Assembly: GCF_050717535.1 (NCBI RefSeq) | Contig: NZ_JBOITM010000071.1 | Location: 1 to 64,000, forward strand | Length of the DNA: 64,000 bases | Origin: Clostridium_AD sp050717535 | GTDB taxonomy: Bacteria; Bacillota; Clostridia; Clostridiales; Clostridiaceae | Direction of reading: 5' to 3' | In this document: piece after piece, positions 1 to 7,952 of the stretch | Layout of the letters: every line of letters begins with the position of its first letter | Numbering within the stretch: the first letter of the stretch is position 1 | Program-made: the position numbers and the translations under genes | Notes under the pieces: model-generated | The model's input: the letters and a program-made list of their open reading frames with translations, nothing else | Told to the model about the DNA's origin: nothing | The model's database searches: none

Positions 1-177
1 AATAAGGATAAAATACACTCTTTATTGAAAATAAATATTCTGTTTTTTAGTTCGTATTTATATAAAGGTATTTAGTTGAAATATTCTACTATTTACATTA
101 AATGGGCCTGTTAGGTTGATGGCCATGGACCACATTGTAAAATATGGAAGAGCATGCAGAAAGATTTTACTTGCTAA

Positions 178-546
178 AAGATTAGTTGGAAGACGGATGA
201 TGACTATATAGAGTTATTACATAGTATGAGTACAGATATTTCTTTAACTAAAAATAATCATAGGCTTATTATTGATACAAAATTTTATCCTCAAGCTATG
301 CAAAAAAACTATAGAAGTGAGCATAAAACCTTTATCTCAGGTAATCTGTATCAAATTTTTGCATATGTTAAAAATAGTGATTTTAGTGGTAAAGTAAGCG
401 GGATGTTACTTTATCCAACGGTGGATTATGATTTGAATCAAGTTTATAAATTAAGTGGTAATAATGTATTTATAAAGACTGTTGATTTAAATAAGGATTT
501 TGCGGATATTTCAAGGGCTTTAAGGGGTATCGGGGAATTAGTATAA
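178..546 (+). pseudogene. McrC-type restriction nuclease, C-terminal fragment
   Basis: Open frame that begins just after an in-frame stop at 175-177 and reads WKTDDDYIELLHSMSTDIS before the first ATG at 226. The part after LIIDTKF matches the PD-(D/E)XK nuclease end of McrC-like subunits of 5-methylcytosine-type restriction systems: a D-x-K core, then NLYQIFAYV and a LLYP strand. Family members are roughly 350-450 residues, so about two thirds is missing and no ribosome binding site precedes the ATG. No McrB partner is present to the left within the window. It differs clearly from the intact McrC at 13258, so it is the remains of a separate system, not a duplicate. Confidence 0.7.
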
Positions 547-595
547 GTATAGAGATTTAATGAATTTGGTGTTTTAATAAAGGAAGGTATTAAAT

Positions 596-850
596 ATGAT
601 GAAGGACAAAGAAGAAGTATATTTATTCGGCTATGGAACTCTTATGAGCAGTCATCGAAAAGGTCATACTTATTTGGATGGTGCGGTATTTAAAGGTGAA
701 TGTACTTTGAAGGGCTTTGCCTTGTATGATCTTGGATACTACCCTGGGATAGTGGAAGACATTGAAGAAAGAGTAAAAGGAGAATTATATGCGGTTCAAA
801 AAGATAAGCTTTCTGAGATTGATATCTACGAGATACCAAGAATGTGGTAG
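596..850 (+). pseudogene. Truncated gamma-glutamylcyclotransferase-like protein
   Basis: Starts at an ATG with AAGGAAGG-like spacing upstream. The N-terminus YLFGYGTLMSS is the substrate-binding loop signature of the AIG2/GGCT fold, followed by GYYPGIVED and VKGELYAV, which are also typical. These enzymes cyclise gamma-glutamyl groups to 5-oxoproline and are usually about 120-150 residues. Here the frame stops at residue 84, just after the position where the catalytic glutamate segment should continue (DKLSEIDIYE). The sequence then switches to an unrelated zinc-ribbon tail in another frame, so this is a recombination-truncated gene. It may still be expressed, but activity is unlikely. Confidence 0.65.
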
Positions 851-941
851 CAGTGAGCTATATATTAGAGAAATTCCTAATGAATATTTTCAAAAACAAA
901 TTATTTGTAAAAAGTGTGGTACTGAATTCATTAGAGAATAG
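840..941 (+). pseudogene. Zinc-ribbon protein tail (relic)
   Basis: In a different frame from the truncated cyclotransferase, the DNA reads ECGSSELYIREIP, then IICKKCGTEFIRE and a stop at 939-941. The paired cysteines (CG, then CKKCG) give a zinc-ribbon pattern. There is no start codon or ribosome binding site, and the beginning coincides with the break in the preceding gene. I infer the 3' end of another gene joined to it by deletion or recombination. Confidence 0.4.
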
Positions 942-1059
942 AAGTTATAAGTAATGCTACAGAATAATGATGAATTGCTATGTGAAACAGATTTGGTATT
1001 ATTAGAAAAATTTGGAGATGTTGAAAGTAAAAATAGATCTAAGCATCATTTTAATAGTT

Positions 1060-1115
1060 TTGTCATAATATATACTGAATAATACATTGAAATTATGACA
1101 AAGATATAATATAAT
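1060..1115 (+). promoter_or_regulatory. Promoter with inverted-repeat operator for the XRE/ImmA/PIN operon
   Basis: A perfect 10-bp inverted repeat, TTGTCATAAT (1060-1069) and ATTATGACAA (1092-1101), is separated by 22 bp. The right arm overlaps the end of a -35 box TTGAAA (1087-1092), which has a 17-bp spacer to a perfect -10 box TATAAT (1110-1115). The layout predicts that the XRE protein encoded directly downstream represses its own operon by covering the -35 region, as in ImmR-type switches. The boxes are seen directly; the regulator assignment is inference. Confidence 0.65.
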
Positions 1116-1140
1116 GAAACTAATAAGAGGAGGAATTATT

Positions 1141-1491
1141 ATGGAAAATGTTAACTTAGCAAGTAAAAGATTTAAAGAGTTACGTGAAAGTAGTAATCTA
1201 ACCCAAGCACAGATAGCAAATTTTTTAAATATTGATCAGAGTTATGTATCAAAATTTGAAAAAGCAGAGCGAAAATTAAGTGTAGATATACTTGAAAAAA
1301 TGTGTAATTTATTTGGATGTACTTTAAGATATTTTGAAAGTGAAGATGAGAAATACACACCGATGTCAATTGCATTTCGTTCAAATAAATTGCAAAATGA
1401 GGATTTAGAAACAATATCAGCAATAAATAAAGTAGCACTTAATATTAGATTTATTAACTTAATGCTGGAGGCGGTTAATATTGAAAAGTAG
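1141..1491 (+). CDS. XRE-family transcriptional regulator
   Basis: A protein of 116 residues. Residues 6-62 form a lambda-repressor-like helix-turn-helix (RFKELRESSNLTQAQIANFL, recognition helix around DQSYVSKFEKAER). The rest is helical and may mediate dimerisation or contact with the ImmA-type protease. I chose the ATG at 1141 because AGAGGAGG ends 8 bases upstream; the in-frame ATG at 1114 lies inside the -10 box. Its end overlaps the start of the metallopeptidase gene. By analogy with ImmR/ImmA of ICEBs1 it probably represses the operon until cleaved by the next gene product. The pairing is known for phage and ICE switches and for RosmerTA-type defence. Confidence 0.85.
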   Translation: MENVNLASKRFKELRESSNLTQAQIANFLNIDQSYVSKFEKAERKLSVDILEKMCNLFGCTLRYFESEDEKYTPMSIAFRSNKLQNEDLETISAINKVALNIRFINLMLEAVNIEK

Positions 1492-2239
1492 TATTGAACT
1501 AAATTCAAATGCATTAAAAATGAGAAAATTATTAAAGGAAGACTCTTCATCACCAATCGATGTTTTTTCATTAATTAATAATTTAAAGGTAATTACTTTG
1601 GTATTTTACCCAATGTCTGATAGATTAAGTGGAATGTGTATTAGAGAGGGAAACAGTAAAGTAATTGGGATAAATTCAAACATGTCTTATGGCAGACAGA
1701 GGTTTACAGCAGCACATGAATTATATCACTTGTTTTTTGAAAAAGAATTAAGAAGTGTAATTTGTGAGAAGGATATTAGTGAATCAAAATCAGATAGTGA
1801 AAAAGAGGCAGATAAATTTGCTTCATATCTTTTGGCTCCATATGATTCACTAAGAGCTTATTTAGAAGAATATAATATGCTAGATAATCATGCATTGAAT
1901 ATAGAAGATGTTATAAATATGGAACAGTTTTATCAATTGAGTCATAAGGCTATGGTATACAGGTTAGTATATGATGGATATTTGGATTTTAATACATCCA
2001 ATAGTCTAAAAATGGCAGTTATACAAAAGGCTATGAGACTCGGATATGATGATAAATTATATAAAGCATCAGAAGAAGAAAGAAAGTATTTTTCAATTGG
2101 TGAATATGTGCAAAAGGTAGAAGAATTAAAAGAAAGAGATTTAATTTCAAATGGAAAGTACGAAGAGTTGTTGTTAGATGCCTTCAGAGCAGATATAGTT
2201 TATAATCTAGGAAGTGAAGGTGTAGAATTATATGATTGA
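1481..2239 (+). CDS. ImmA/IrrE-family metallopeptidase
   Basis: Uses a TTG start nine bases after GGAGG and overlaps the regulator's stop. The zinc site is visible: AAHELYHLFF (HExxH, about residues 79-83), with EKEADKFASYLL near residue 108 supplying the third ligand, as in the M78 (DUF955) family. These proteases cleave partner repressors to derepress an operon. The C-terminal 100 residues are helical with no motif I recognise. The next gene overlaps by 8 bases, so translation is probably coupled. The protease very likely acts on the upstream XRE protein; whether it senses phage, DNA damage or something else cannot be read from the sequence. Confidence 0.88.
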   Translation: MKSSIELNSNALKMRKLLKEDSSSPIDVFSLINNLKVITLVFYPMSDRLSGMCIREGNSKVIGINSNMSYGRQRFTAAHELYHLFFEKELRSVICEKDISESKSDSEKEADKFASYLLAPYDSLRAYLEEYNMLDNHALNIEDVINMEQFYQLSHKAMVYRLVYDGYLDFNTSNSLKMAVIQKAMRLGYDDKLYKASEEERKYFSIGEYVQKVEELKERDLISNGKYEELLLDAFRADIVYNLGSEGVELYD

Positions 2240-2777
2240 TAAATATTTTTTTGACACTGATTGTTTATGTGCGTTTCTTTGGGTGAAAAATGAAAATCTT
2301 TTAATAAAACTTTACGGAGGTAAAATTATATTACCTGGTCAGGTCTACTCAGAATTATCACATCCAAGAACACCACATCTAAAGACACTGACCGATACTT
2401 TAAAGAATAATGGAGATATATTGATTGAAAATATTGAGATGGATACAGAAGAGTATAAAATATATTGTAAATTAACAAGAAATCCAGACAAAGGTTTCAA
2501 AGTTATTGGTAAAGGTGAAGCTGCAGCAATTGCGTTAGTTAAAATTAGAGGTGGAGTATTAGCAAGTAATAATATGAGAGATATTCAGCAGTATGTAGAA
2601 GAATATGGATTAGATCATATTACAACTGGTGATATTTTAATCGAAGCACTAAACAAACAATATATTTCAGAGGATGAAGGAAATAAAATTTGGGCGAAGA
2701 TGTTATTAAAAAATAGAAAATTGCCTACCAATACTTTTACTGATTTTTTAGAGAAGAAAAAGAACAGTTTAAAATGA
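2232..2777 (+). CDS. PIN-like nuclease, third gene of XRE-ImmA operon
   Basis: A protein of 181 residues. An N-terminal FFDTDCLCAFLW strand with conserved Asp, a mid-protein GKGEAAAIAL (acidic residue about 95) and SNNMRD (about 113-118) give the acidic constellation of a PIN-fold ribonuclease, as in VapC-like toxins. Its start overlaps the protease gene, so three genes are co-transcribed. The likely logic is that XRE represses, ImmA relieves repression and the PIN protein is the effector. A toxin role is inferred; there is no separate small antitoxin gene, so XRE, ImmA or both would have to fill that role. Confidence 0.75.
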   Translation: MIDKYFFDTDCLCAFLWVKNENLLIKLYGGKIILPGQVYSELSHPRTPHLKTLTDTLKNNGDILIENIEMDTEEYKIYCKLTRNPDKGFKVIGKGEAAAIALVKIRGGVLASNNMRDIQQYVEEYGLDHITTGDILIEALNKQYISEDEGNKIWAKMLLKNRKLPTNTFTDFLEKKKNSLK

Positions 2778-2878
2778 ATTAGTTGTGTTTTTTTTAATAC
2801 TTTAATTTATTAATAACAGAGTGATGAAAGGTATAATTATCTAAAGTCCTAAAAAAGCAAAATAAAAAATGTATTAAA

Positions 2879-2910
2879 AGACCCATCTACATTGATGGGT
2901 CTATTTTGGT
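2879..2910 (+). terminator. Rho-independent terminator after the PIN gene
   Basis: A 9-bp perfect stem AGACCCATC/GATGGGTCT with a 6-base loop is followed by ATTTTGGTT. The T tract is short, but the hairpin sits 100 bases after the PIN stop codon with no other gene between. Confidence 0.7.
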
Positions 2911-2982
2911 TCGGGATAATATCTTATTACATCTTATTGGAAAATTTTACACCTCAGGGGTAGTTGTGAGACGAAGTCGAGC

Positions 2983-3357
2983 TTGCTTACCACTTATAAG
3001 GATGAGAAAACTTTCTGTCGAAAGTGCTTAAGTAAACTTGAAGATATTGACACTCCTATATTGGATATAATATTTAATTTAAATAAAAAAGGATATCGAA
3101 CTGAGTACTGCTGCAGTGGACATCCTGAACAAAAGGTCTACTCAGCATATCTTGTTGTAAGTGAAAGTATAAATGGAGAAATAGCTCCAGAGGGATTTAG
3201 CCTGAAATATAAGGATAATAGAACCATAATAACTTCTTTAAATGTTAAAAAGAGTAAAGTGAAAGCATCAACTGTTGAACTTGAAAAATTGGCTAGAAAG
3301 AATTTGGGTAACCTTAGAAAATGGATTATAGAGTTGCCAGAGCACACTTGTAATTAG
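2983..3357 (+). CDS. Small hypothetical protein with GYRTEYCCSGH motif
   Basis: About 124 residues from a TTG codon. No good ribosome binding site is present and the frame stays open upstream without an ATG, so the true N-terminus may be lost. Near the start is a CRKC pair, then a conserved-looking block ILDIIFNLNKKGYRTEYCCSGH, in which a cysteine pair and a histidine could bind metal. It recalls the short clostridial family with 'T-x-x-C-C-S-G-H' motifs, distantly like TYW3. The C-terminus is basic and helical (KASTVELEKLARKNLGNLRKW). Function is unknown. It stands alone between two terminators. Confidence 0.55.
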   Translation: MLTTYKDEKTFCRKCLSKLEDIDTPILDIIFNLNKKGYRTEYCCSGHPEQKVYSAYLVVSESINGEIAPEGFSLKYKDNRTIITSLNVKKSKVKASTVELEKLARKNLGNLRKWIIELPEHTCN

Positions 3358-3406
3358 TATCTGCTAATAAGTAACATATTCTACCAGGACTCCTGACTTA
3401 TGAAAG

Positions 3407-3447
3407 CTATCGAAATGAATTAAAATTTTTGATAGTTTTTTTAATTT
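3407..3447 (+). terminator. Rho-independent terminator
   Basis: Hairpin with stem CTATC...GATAG, extended by AAA/TTT pairs, followed directly by seven T and then AATTTT. It lies 50 bases after the preceding small gene. Confidence 0.6.
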
Positions 3448-3593
3448 TAGAGAAAAGTATAAATCTAGAATGGGGTAAATTTGTTAAAAGAATGGGAAAA
3501 TTGTATCCCATCAACTTTATTCAAGAATAGGTACAATAGTATTTGTTCGAAAGAACTCCAGTGAAATATTATTTATAAAGTTAAAAATTTGCT

Positions 3594-3632
3594 AATAAAA
3601 CTCTGAGGTAATCTTAGAGTTTTATTATTTTG
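3594..3632 (+). terminator. Hairpin, probable bidirectional terminator
   Basis: An 11-bp inverted repeat, AATAAAACTCT (3594-3604) and AGAGTTTTATT (3616-3626), flanks an 11-base loop and is followed by ATTTTG. Together with the hairpin at 3407 it isolates the operon starting at 3733. I see no coding potential in the rest of 3358-3732. Confidence 0.5.
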
Positions 3633-3732
3633 CCTATTTTTACATATATTGAAGGAAAAAATAGTTTTATGTTGAAATAACATAAAATAGATATTAATAC
3701 ATGAGATGATATAAATAGAAGGAGTGGTTTAG

Positions 3733-4476
3733 ATGGCTAATTTAAATTCAGGTTCAGCAATTCAGGGAAGCAGATTATATTTACAGGAGTACATAGTCAA
3801 TGCAAAAGAGAAATTATCAGAGCTAATAATTGCGGCATCACCATCACTACTATCATTTATTGGCAGTAAATCTGAAATAGAGTGGAAGTCACCTTTAAAA
3901 AAACCAGAAAAACTAGGAAAAGAGGAATTCTATGAGTATAGAGATGATTTTCTAGAAGTTTTTTATTTAGATGATGAAGTTAATCTTAGCAAAGCGAAAG
4001 AAAAACTAAGAGAATTTTGGCCTAAAAATGGTCCGCAATGGGATGGTTTAGCAATTGTTAATGATATTAAGGGACAAAAGGGATTGTTACTTGTTGAGGC
4101 TAAGGCACATATTGATGAAACTAAATCAGACATAAAAGCTGTGTCTACAGAAAGTATTGATAAGATAAAAAAGGCAATAACAGTTACCCAGGAGTGTTAT
4201 GGAATTGAAACTACTGATTGGACTAAGCATTATTATCAACTTGGAAACAGATTAGCATTTTTATATTTTATGAATGAAGTTTTGAATATACCAACTTGGT
4301 TTGTTCTAATTAACTTTACAGAGGGGGATTATAAGACCACTGGTATAGAAAAATGGTTAGGGCATTATCATAGAATTTATGGTGCAATGGGAATAAAACA
4401 TAATAATTATAAGCTGTTAAGCAATATGATTCAGATATTTCCTATTGCATTAAAGGGAAAGTGTAAAGCTAAATAA
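3733..4476 (+). CDS. Hypothetical protein with PD-(D/E)XK-like core
   Basis: A protein of 247 residues; the ATG is preceded by GAAGGAGTGG. Residues about 100-125 read PQWDGLAIVND then KGLLLVEAKAH. A WDG aspartate on one strand and E-x-K on the next match the core of PD-(D/E)XK nucleases. The rest is mixed alpha/beta with several aromatic segments. It begins a tight run of same-strand genes with a WG-repeat protein 21 bases downstream and a HExxH protein after that. A nuclease role is inferred from this motif only; it could be an inactive relative. Confidence 0.55.
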   Translation: MANLNSGSAIQGSRLYLQEYIVNAKEKLSELIIAASPSLLSFIGSKSEIEWKSPLKKPEKLGKEEFYEYRDDFLEVFYLDDEVNLSKAKEKLREFWPKNGPQWDGLAIVNDIKGQKGLLLVEAKAHIDETKSDIKAVSTESIDKIKKAITVTQECYGIETTDWTKHYYQLGNRLAFLYFMNEVLNIPTWFVLINFTEGDYKTTGIEKWLGHYHRIYGAMGIKHNNYKLLSNMIQIFPIALKGKCKAK

Positions 4477-4497
4477 ATTATTCAAGGAGGATACAGA

Positions 4498-5685
4498 ATG
4501 GCTTATCCATTGGAATTTATTACATGGCTAGAAGATCATGATGACTTATGTAATGAACTATTTCATAGTTCGGCTATAACTGAATACTTAAAAGGTCATA
4601 TTGAATGGTATCCTGTTATTTCCTTTCATATGGGATGCGAAGATTATAATGGAGATTTTGATACAGAATTTAATAGGAGAGTAAATTTATTATATGAAAT
4701 GTTCATAAGTGGAGAAATTAAACATCGGCTAGTGCCTAATAAGAAAACACTATATGGTTATATTGATAAAACTGGTGCTTTTACTATTGAGCCTAAGTTT
4801 GATAATGCATTAGATTTTTATAATGGAAGAGCATGGGTAAGTACAAATAATAAATATGGAGTTATAAACAAAAAAGGACAATATTTAATTGAGCCTTTGT
4901 ATGATGCTGTTGGAAGTTCAACGGAAAATGCGACCTGGGTAAAACTTAATGGGGTATGGGGATTATTAGATAACAACAGTAAATTTATAATGGAACCTCG
5001 GTATGATTTTGATTCTATGGAATCTTATAATGAGGATCTTATGTCTGTAACTATATATGAGAAAGTAGGATTTATTGATACTAAAGGGAACATGGTTATA
5101 AGACCATGTTTTAATGGTGGTGGATTAAAATTTTCAGAGGGACTAGCACCGGTTTCATTAGGCATAGATGATCCATGGTGGGGATTTACAGATAAATGTG
5201 GAGTAATTGTATTTGAAGGATTTGAAGATGCAGGTAACTTTTCTAATGGTTTAGCAGCGGTACTTAGAAGTGGTACATGGAATTATATTAATAAAAATGG
5301 CCAAACTGTAATAGAAACTGAATTTGAAGAGGCCTATGATTTTGAAGAAGGATTGGCATGTATAAAAATAAATGGCATGTATGGATTTATAAATGATTCA
5401 GGAAATTATGTGATAGAACCTAAGTATGTAAGGTCTACTTCTTTTAGAAATGGATTTTCTAATGTCACTATAAGTGGTAAAGAAGGCTTTATTAATAAAT
5501 CAGGTGAAATAGTAGTAGAACCAAAATTTGATTTAGTATTTCCTTTTGAGGAGGGATTAGCAGTAGTTTATTTGAATGGGAAATGTGGCTGCATTAATTC
5601 AAAAGGAAATTTTATAATAGAGCAACGATTTGATAGTGCTTTTAGTTTTTCAGATGGTTTAATGTGTGTAGGAATGCAACAATAG
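4498..5685 (+). CDS. WG-repeat protein
   Basis: A protein of 395 residues with an AAGGAGG site upstream. After a 90-residue N-terminal region (MAYPLEFITWLEDHDDL) it is built from about eight WG-type repeats of the form 'yGyIdk.G...iep.Fd.a..F..GlA.v', for example YGYIDKTGAFTIEPKFDNA and YGFINDSGNYVIEPKY. WG repeats form beta-propeller-like or rod structures and are used as binding scaffolds. There is no signal peptide, so it is probably cytoplasmic. It sits between the possible nuclease and the HExxH protein and may be a recognition or scaffold subunit. That role is inference. Confidence 0.8.
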   Translation: MAYPLEFITWLEDHDDLCNELFHSSAITEYLKGHIEWYPVISFHMGCEDYNGDFDTEFNRRVNLLYEMFISGEIKHRLVPNKKTLYGYIDKTGAFTIEPKFDNALDFYNGRAWVSTNNKYGVINKKGQYLIEPLYDAVGSSTENATWVKLNGVWGLLDNNSKFIMEPRYDFDSMESYNEDLMSVTIYEKVGFIDTKGNMVIRPCFNGGGLKFSEGLAPVSLGIDDPWWGFTDKCGVIVFEGFEDAGNFSNGLAAVLRSGTWNYINKNGQTVIETEFEEAYDFEEGLACIKINGMYGFINDSGNYVIEPKYVRSTSFRNGFSNVTISGKEGFINKSGEIVVEPKFDLVFPFEEGLAVVYLNGKCGCINSKGNFIIEQRFDSAFSFSDGLMCVGMQQ

Positions 5686-5708
5686 GTTTTCAAAGTTTCT
5701 TAGAGAAT

Positions 5709-5888
5709 ATGAAAGCAAGGAGTAAAGAAGTATTAGACACAGGTGAAATTAGTAATAGAGGTACAAAAGAGAGCGAATTTGGAGCGCTTTTTATAAATGA
5801 AAAGAATAGTTTTGGCAAGATGATAGAGTTTTTTTCGGATTTTAATAAGACTCTTTTAGAAGAAATACAAAAAGAATTTAAATTTTGA
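5709..5888 (+). CDS. Small hypothetical protein (or frame-shifted tail)
   Basis: About 59 residues from ATG 5709 (MKARSKEVLDTGEIS). The frame is open from 5664, inside the end of the WG gene. The product is charged, with a helical end rich in Phe and Lys (FGKMIEFFSDFNKTLL). There is no good ribosome binding site. It may be a separate small subunit translated by coupling to the WG gene, or the displaced tail of that gene after a frameshift. I cannot decide from one sequence. Confidence 0.35.
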   Translation: MKARSKEVLDTGEISNRGTKESEFGALFINEKNSFGKMIEFFSDFNKTLLEEIQKEFKF

Positions 5889-5907
5889 TTAAAATGGAGG
5901 GATTTTC

Positions 5908-7251
5908 ATGTGCGAATTCAAACAAAAATTTCAATGCAGCATTTCTGTTATCCCCATAGTAGCTACAGAAAAAAGATATATAGATATTATTCAAAAATCA
6001 ATGCAAAAGGTAATTCCGTATATAGAGGAATTAACTAAGGTTAGATATTATCCTGTTACAACATATATAGTAGATGATTATACAATAAAAGTAAAATATT
6101 CTGGATTGTTAGGGTATGAGACAGATGAACTTATTTTTGAGGACATCAAGGAAGTATTAAAATTTTTATCGTGGATAGCCATAGGGTATCATGCTAAAAG
6201 GTTTAATTCTATTGGTGAAGATATTGATTATATGAATTTTTGTAATTTAAAAGAGGTGCAATTAGATAAATTAAGATGGAAGTCAGAAGGCATGTGCTTT
6301 TATTTTGAAAAATATTGTGAAGGTAAAGATAATATAAATTTAGATGAATTGTTTATTGAAGAGATATCAAAAGATATGGATTTTATTGAAAATTTCTTTG
6401 ATAACTTTAAAGAAATACTAAATACTTTTTGGAAAATCACTAATAAACGTGGATTAAAAGATATAAGGCTTGATTATGAAGAAGGAAAAGTATATCCACT
6501 AATTAGAGTATGGGAAAAATATTTAAGTAACAAAAATTTTGAAATCATAAAGAAAAATATTGTTGAAGATGGTAAATGGACTAATAAGTTAACTGATCTT
6601 ATCCAGGTTGTCGTAATAACATTAGAAATGTTGAAGAAAATGTTGTATAAATTTAAAATCACTACTAATAAGTTTTGTACTATAATAAAGGAAATGCATA
6701 ATTATGGTGTTTATTTTCATAAAAGTGAAGGCAGTGATCCTCAATTTGCCAAGATACTTGTCGACAATGGTTTTCCAGAATGTATTGAGCAGTTTAATAC
6801 AGGAAAGGTATTAATTTGTATTGATAGAATAATGAAAAGGGTAGACCAGGTATATGAGGCTAATCCTAATATTAAAAAAGATTTATTAATTGAAAATTTA
6901 ATAACAGCACTTCTTGTACATGAGCATACCCATGCAGCCAATTTTGAGGGGGCTAACTATAATCATTCACAATCATTATTTACCTCTCATGAAAATAAAA
7001 ACAATTATATATATAGTGTTGTTACTGAAGCATTAGCGGAGTGGTCAGAACTTAACTATTTTCGTGATGATAATATAATAAGTGAGATTATATTATCTCA
7101 TATAAATAGTGGGGAAATTAAAGATTGGCCATATGCTGGAGCAGCATTAATAGAGAATAGATTTAATGAATTAGGTGTAACAAATTTCCAAACAATATTT
7201 GATATGTCAAGAGTGAGTTGTAGAAACGCTTATAAAATATTAAAATTATAA
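5908..7251 (+). CDS. Predicted gluzincin-type metallopeptidase (hypothetical)
   Basis: A protein of 447 residues; the ATG follows ATGGAGGG. The N-terminal 300 residues match nothing I recognise and include a mixed helical region. Residues about 334-342 read LLVHEHTHA, a HExxH zinc motif. EALAEW, 36 residues later (about 374-379), supplies a glutamate and has the spacing of a gluzincin third ligand. There is no signal peptide. It closes the 3733-7251 run, so nuclease-like, scaffold-like and protease-like proteins are probably co-expressed. The protease activity is predicted from motifs; the substrate is unknown. Confidence 0.65.
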   Translation: MCEFKQKFQCSISVIPIVATEKRYIDIIQKSMQKVIPYIEELTKVRYYPVTTYIVDDYTIKVKYSGLLGYETDELIFEDIKEVLKFLSWIAIGYHAKRFNSIGEDIDYMNFCNLKEVQLDKLRWKSEGMCFYFEKYCEGKDNINLDELFIEEISKDMDFIENFFDNFKEILNTFWKITNKRGLKDIRLDYEEGKVYPLIRVWEKYLSNKNFEIIKKNIVEDGKWTNKLTDLIQVVVITLEMLKKMLYKFKITTNKFCTIIKEMHNYGVYFHKSEGSDPQFAKILVDNGFPECIEQFNTGKVLICIDRIMKRVDQVYEANPNIKKDLLIENLITALLVHEHTHAANFEGANYNHSQSLFTSHENKNNYIYSVVTEALAEWSELNYFRDDNIISEIILSHINSGEIKDWPYAGAALIENRFNELGVTNFQTIFDMSRVSCRNAYKILKL

Positions 7252-7709
7252 TGCACAATTGAAAATTAAAAGGAGAAGAAATTATGTGTATTGATGTGAT
7301 TTCGAGAATGTTTGTGGATTACAAGGTGTTTGATAAGGTAATATAGTCTTTTGGTCACAACTATAGGGTGTTATTAAAAGTAAAGAAGATTACGAAAGTT
7401 ACAATTAATTGCTAGGTAAGAAAAAGTTATTCTCTTATAATAGTTTTAATAAGGGAAATTATCGACTGGGGCGTGAAAACATGAATGTTATTTTAAGTAT
7501 AAAAAGATTTGATTCAATTACATAATATTAAAAAAGAACTCGAATAATTACTTGTTGTATGATTAAAAGTTAAATAACCTATTCAACTCTATAATGTTAT
7601 AAGTATAGGTAATACAAATATAAATCAAACTAGTAGAGCAATTATTAAATTAATAAGTAATAAAAAATAACCAATTGTATATAAATTATGAAAAATAAGG
7701 AGAATATAT
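7252..7709 (+). other. Intergenic stretch with a micro-ORF and coding relics
   Basis: An ATG at 7284 has an AGGAGAAG site and encodes only 20 residues (MCIDVISRMFVDYKVFDKVI, stop at 7344-7346). It looks like the surviving start of a broken gene. Further on, a short frame reading LFSYNSFNKGNYRLGREN ends at about 7525. I recognise neither. The rest is AT-rich with no clear hairpin. Confidence 0.35.
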
Positions 7710-7944
7710 ATGTTTATATTAATTGAATCAGTTCAAGAAATAAGAATAATGCCTATGAGTAAAAATGGAGAATTTGATAATAAAACAATCGCTGAAGTAC
7801 AGAAAGAGTATTTCTTAAAGGAGTTATTTAATAGGCAAGATTGTAGTTATCATTTTAAAAAGATAGGTATAAAAAATCATAATGGAAGCTTAATATTATT
7901 TCAATATGATAATAAAATAATTGCATCGGCACAACTGAAGAATG

Positions 7945-7952
7945 TAGAAAAG
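7945..7952. repeat. Left target-site duplication of the IS
   Basis: TAGAAAAG directly abuts the left inverted repeat and is identical to 9718-9725. Confidence 0.9.

Noticed and set aside
1114..1140. Upstream ATG of the XRE gene at 1114
   Set aside because: It lies within the -10 box and before the predicted transcription start; ATG 1141 has AGAGGAGG at the right distance.
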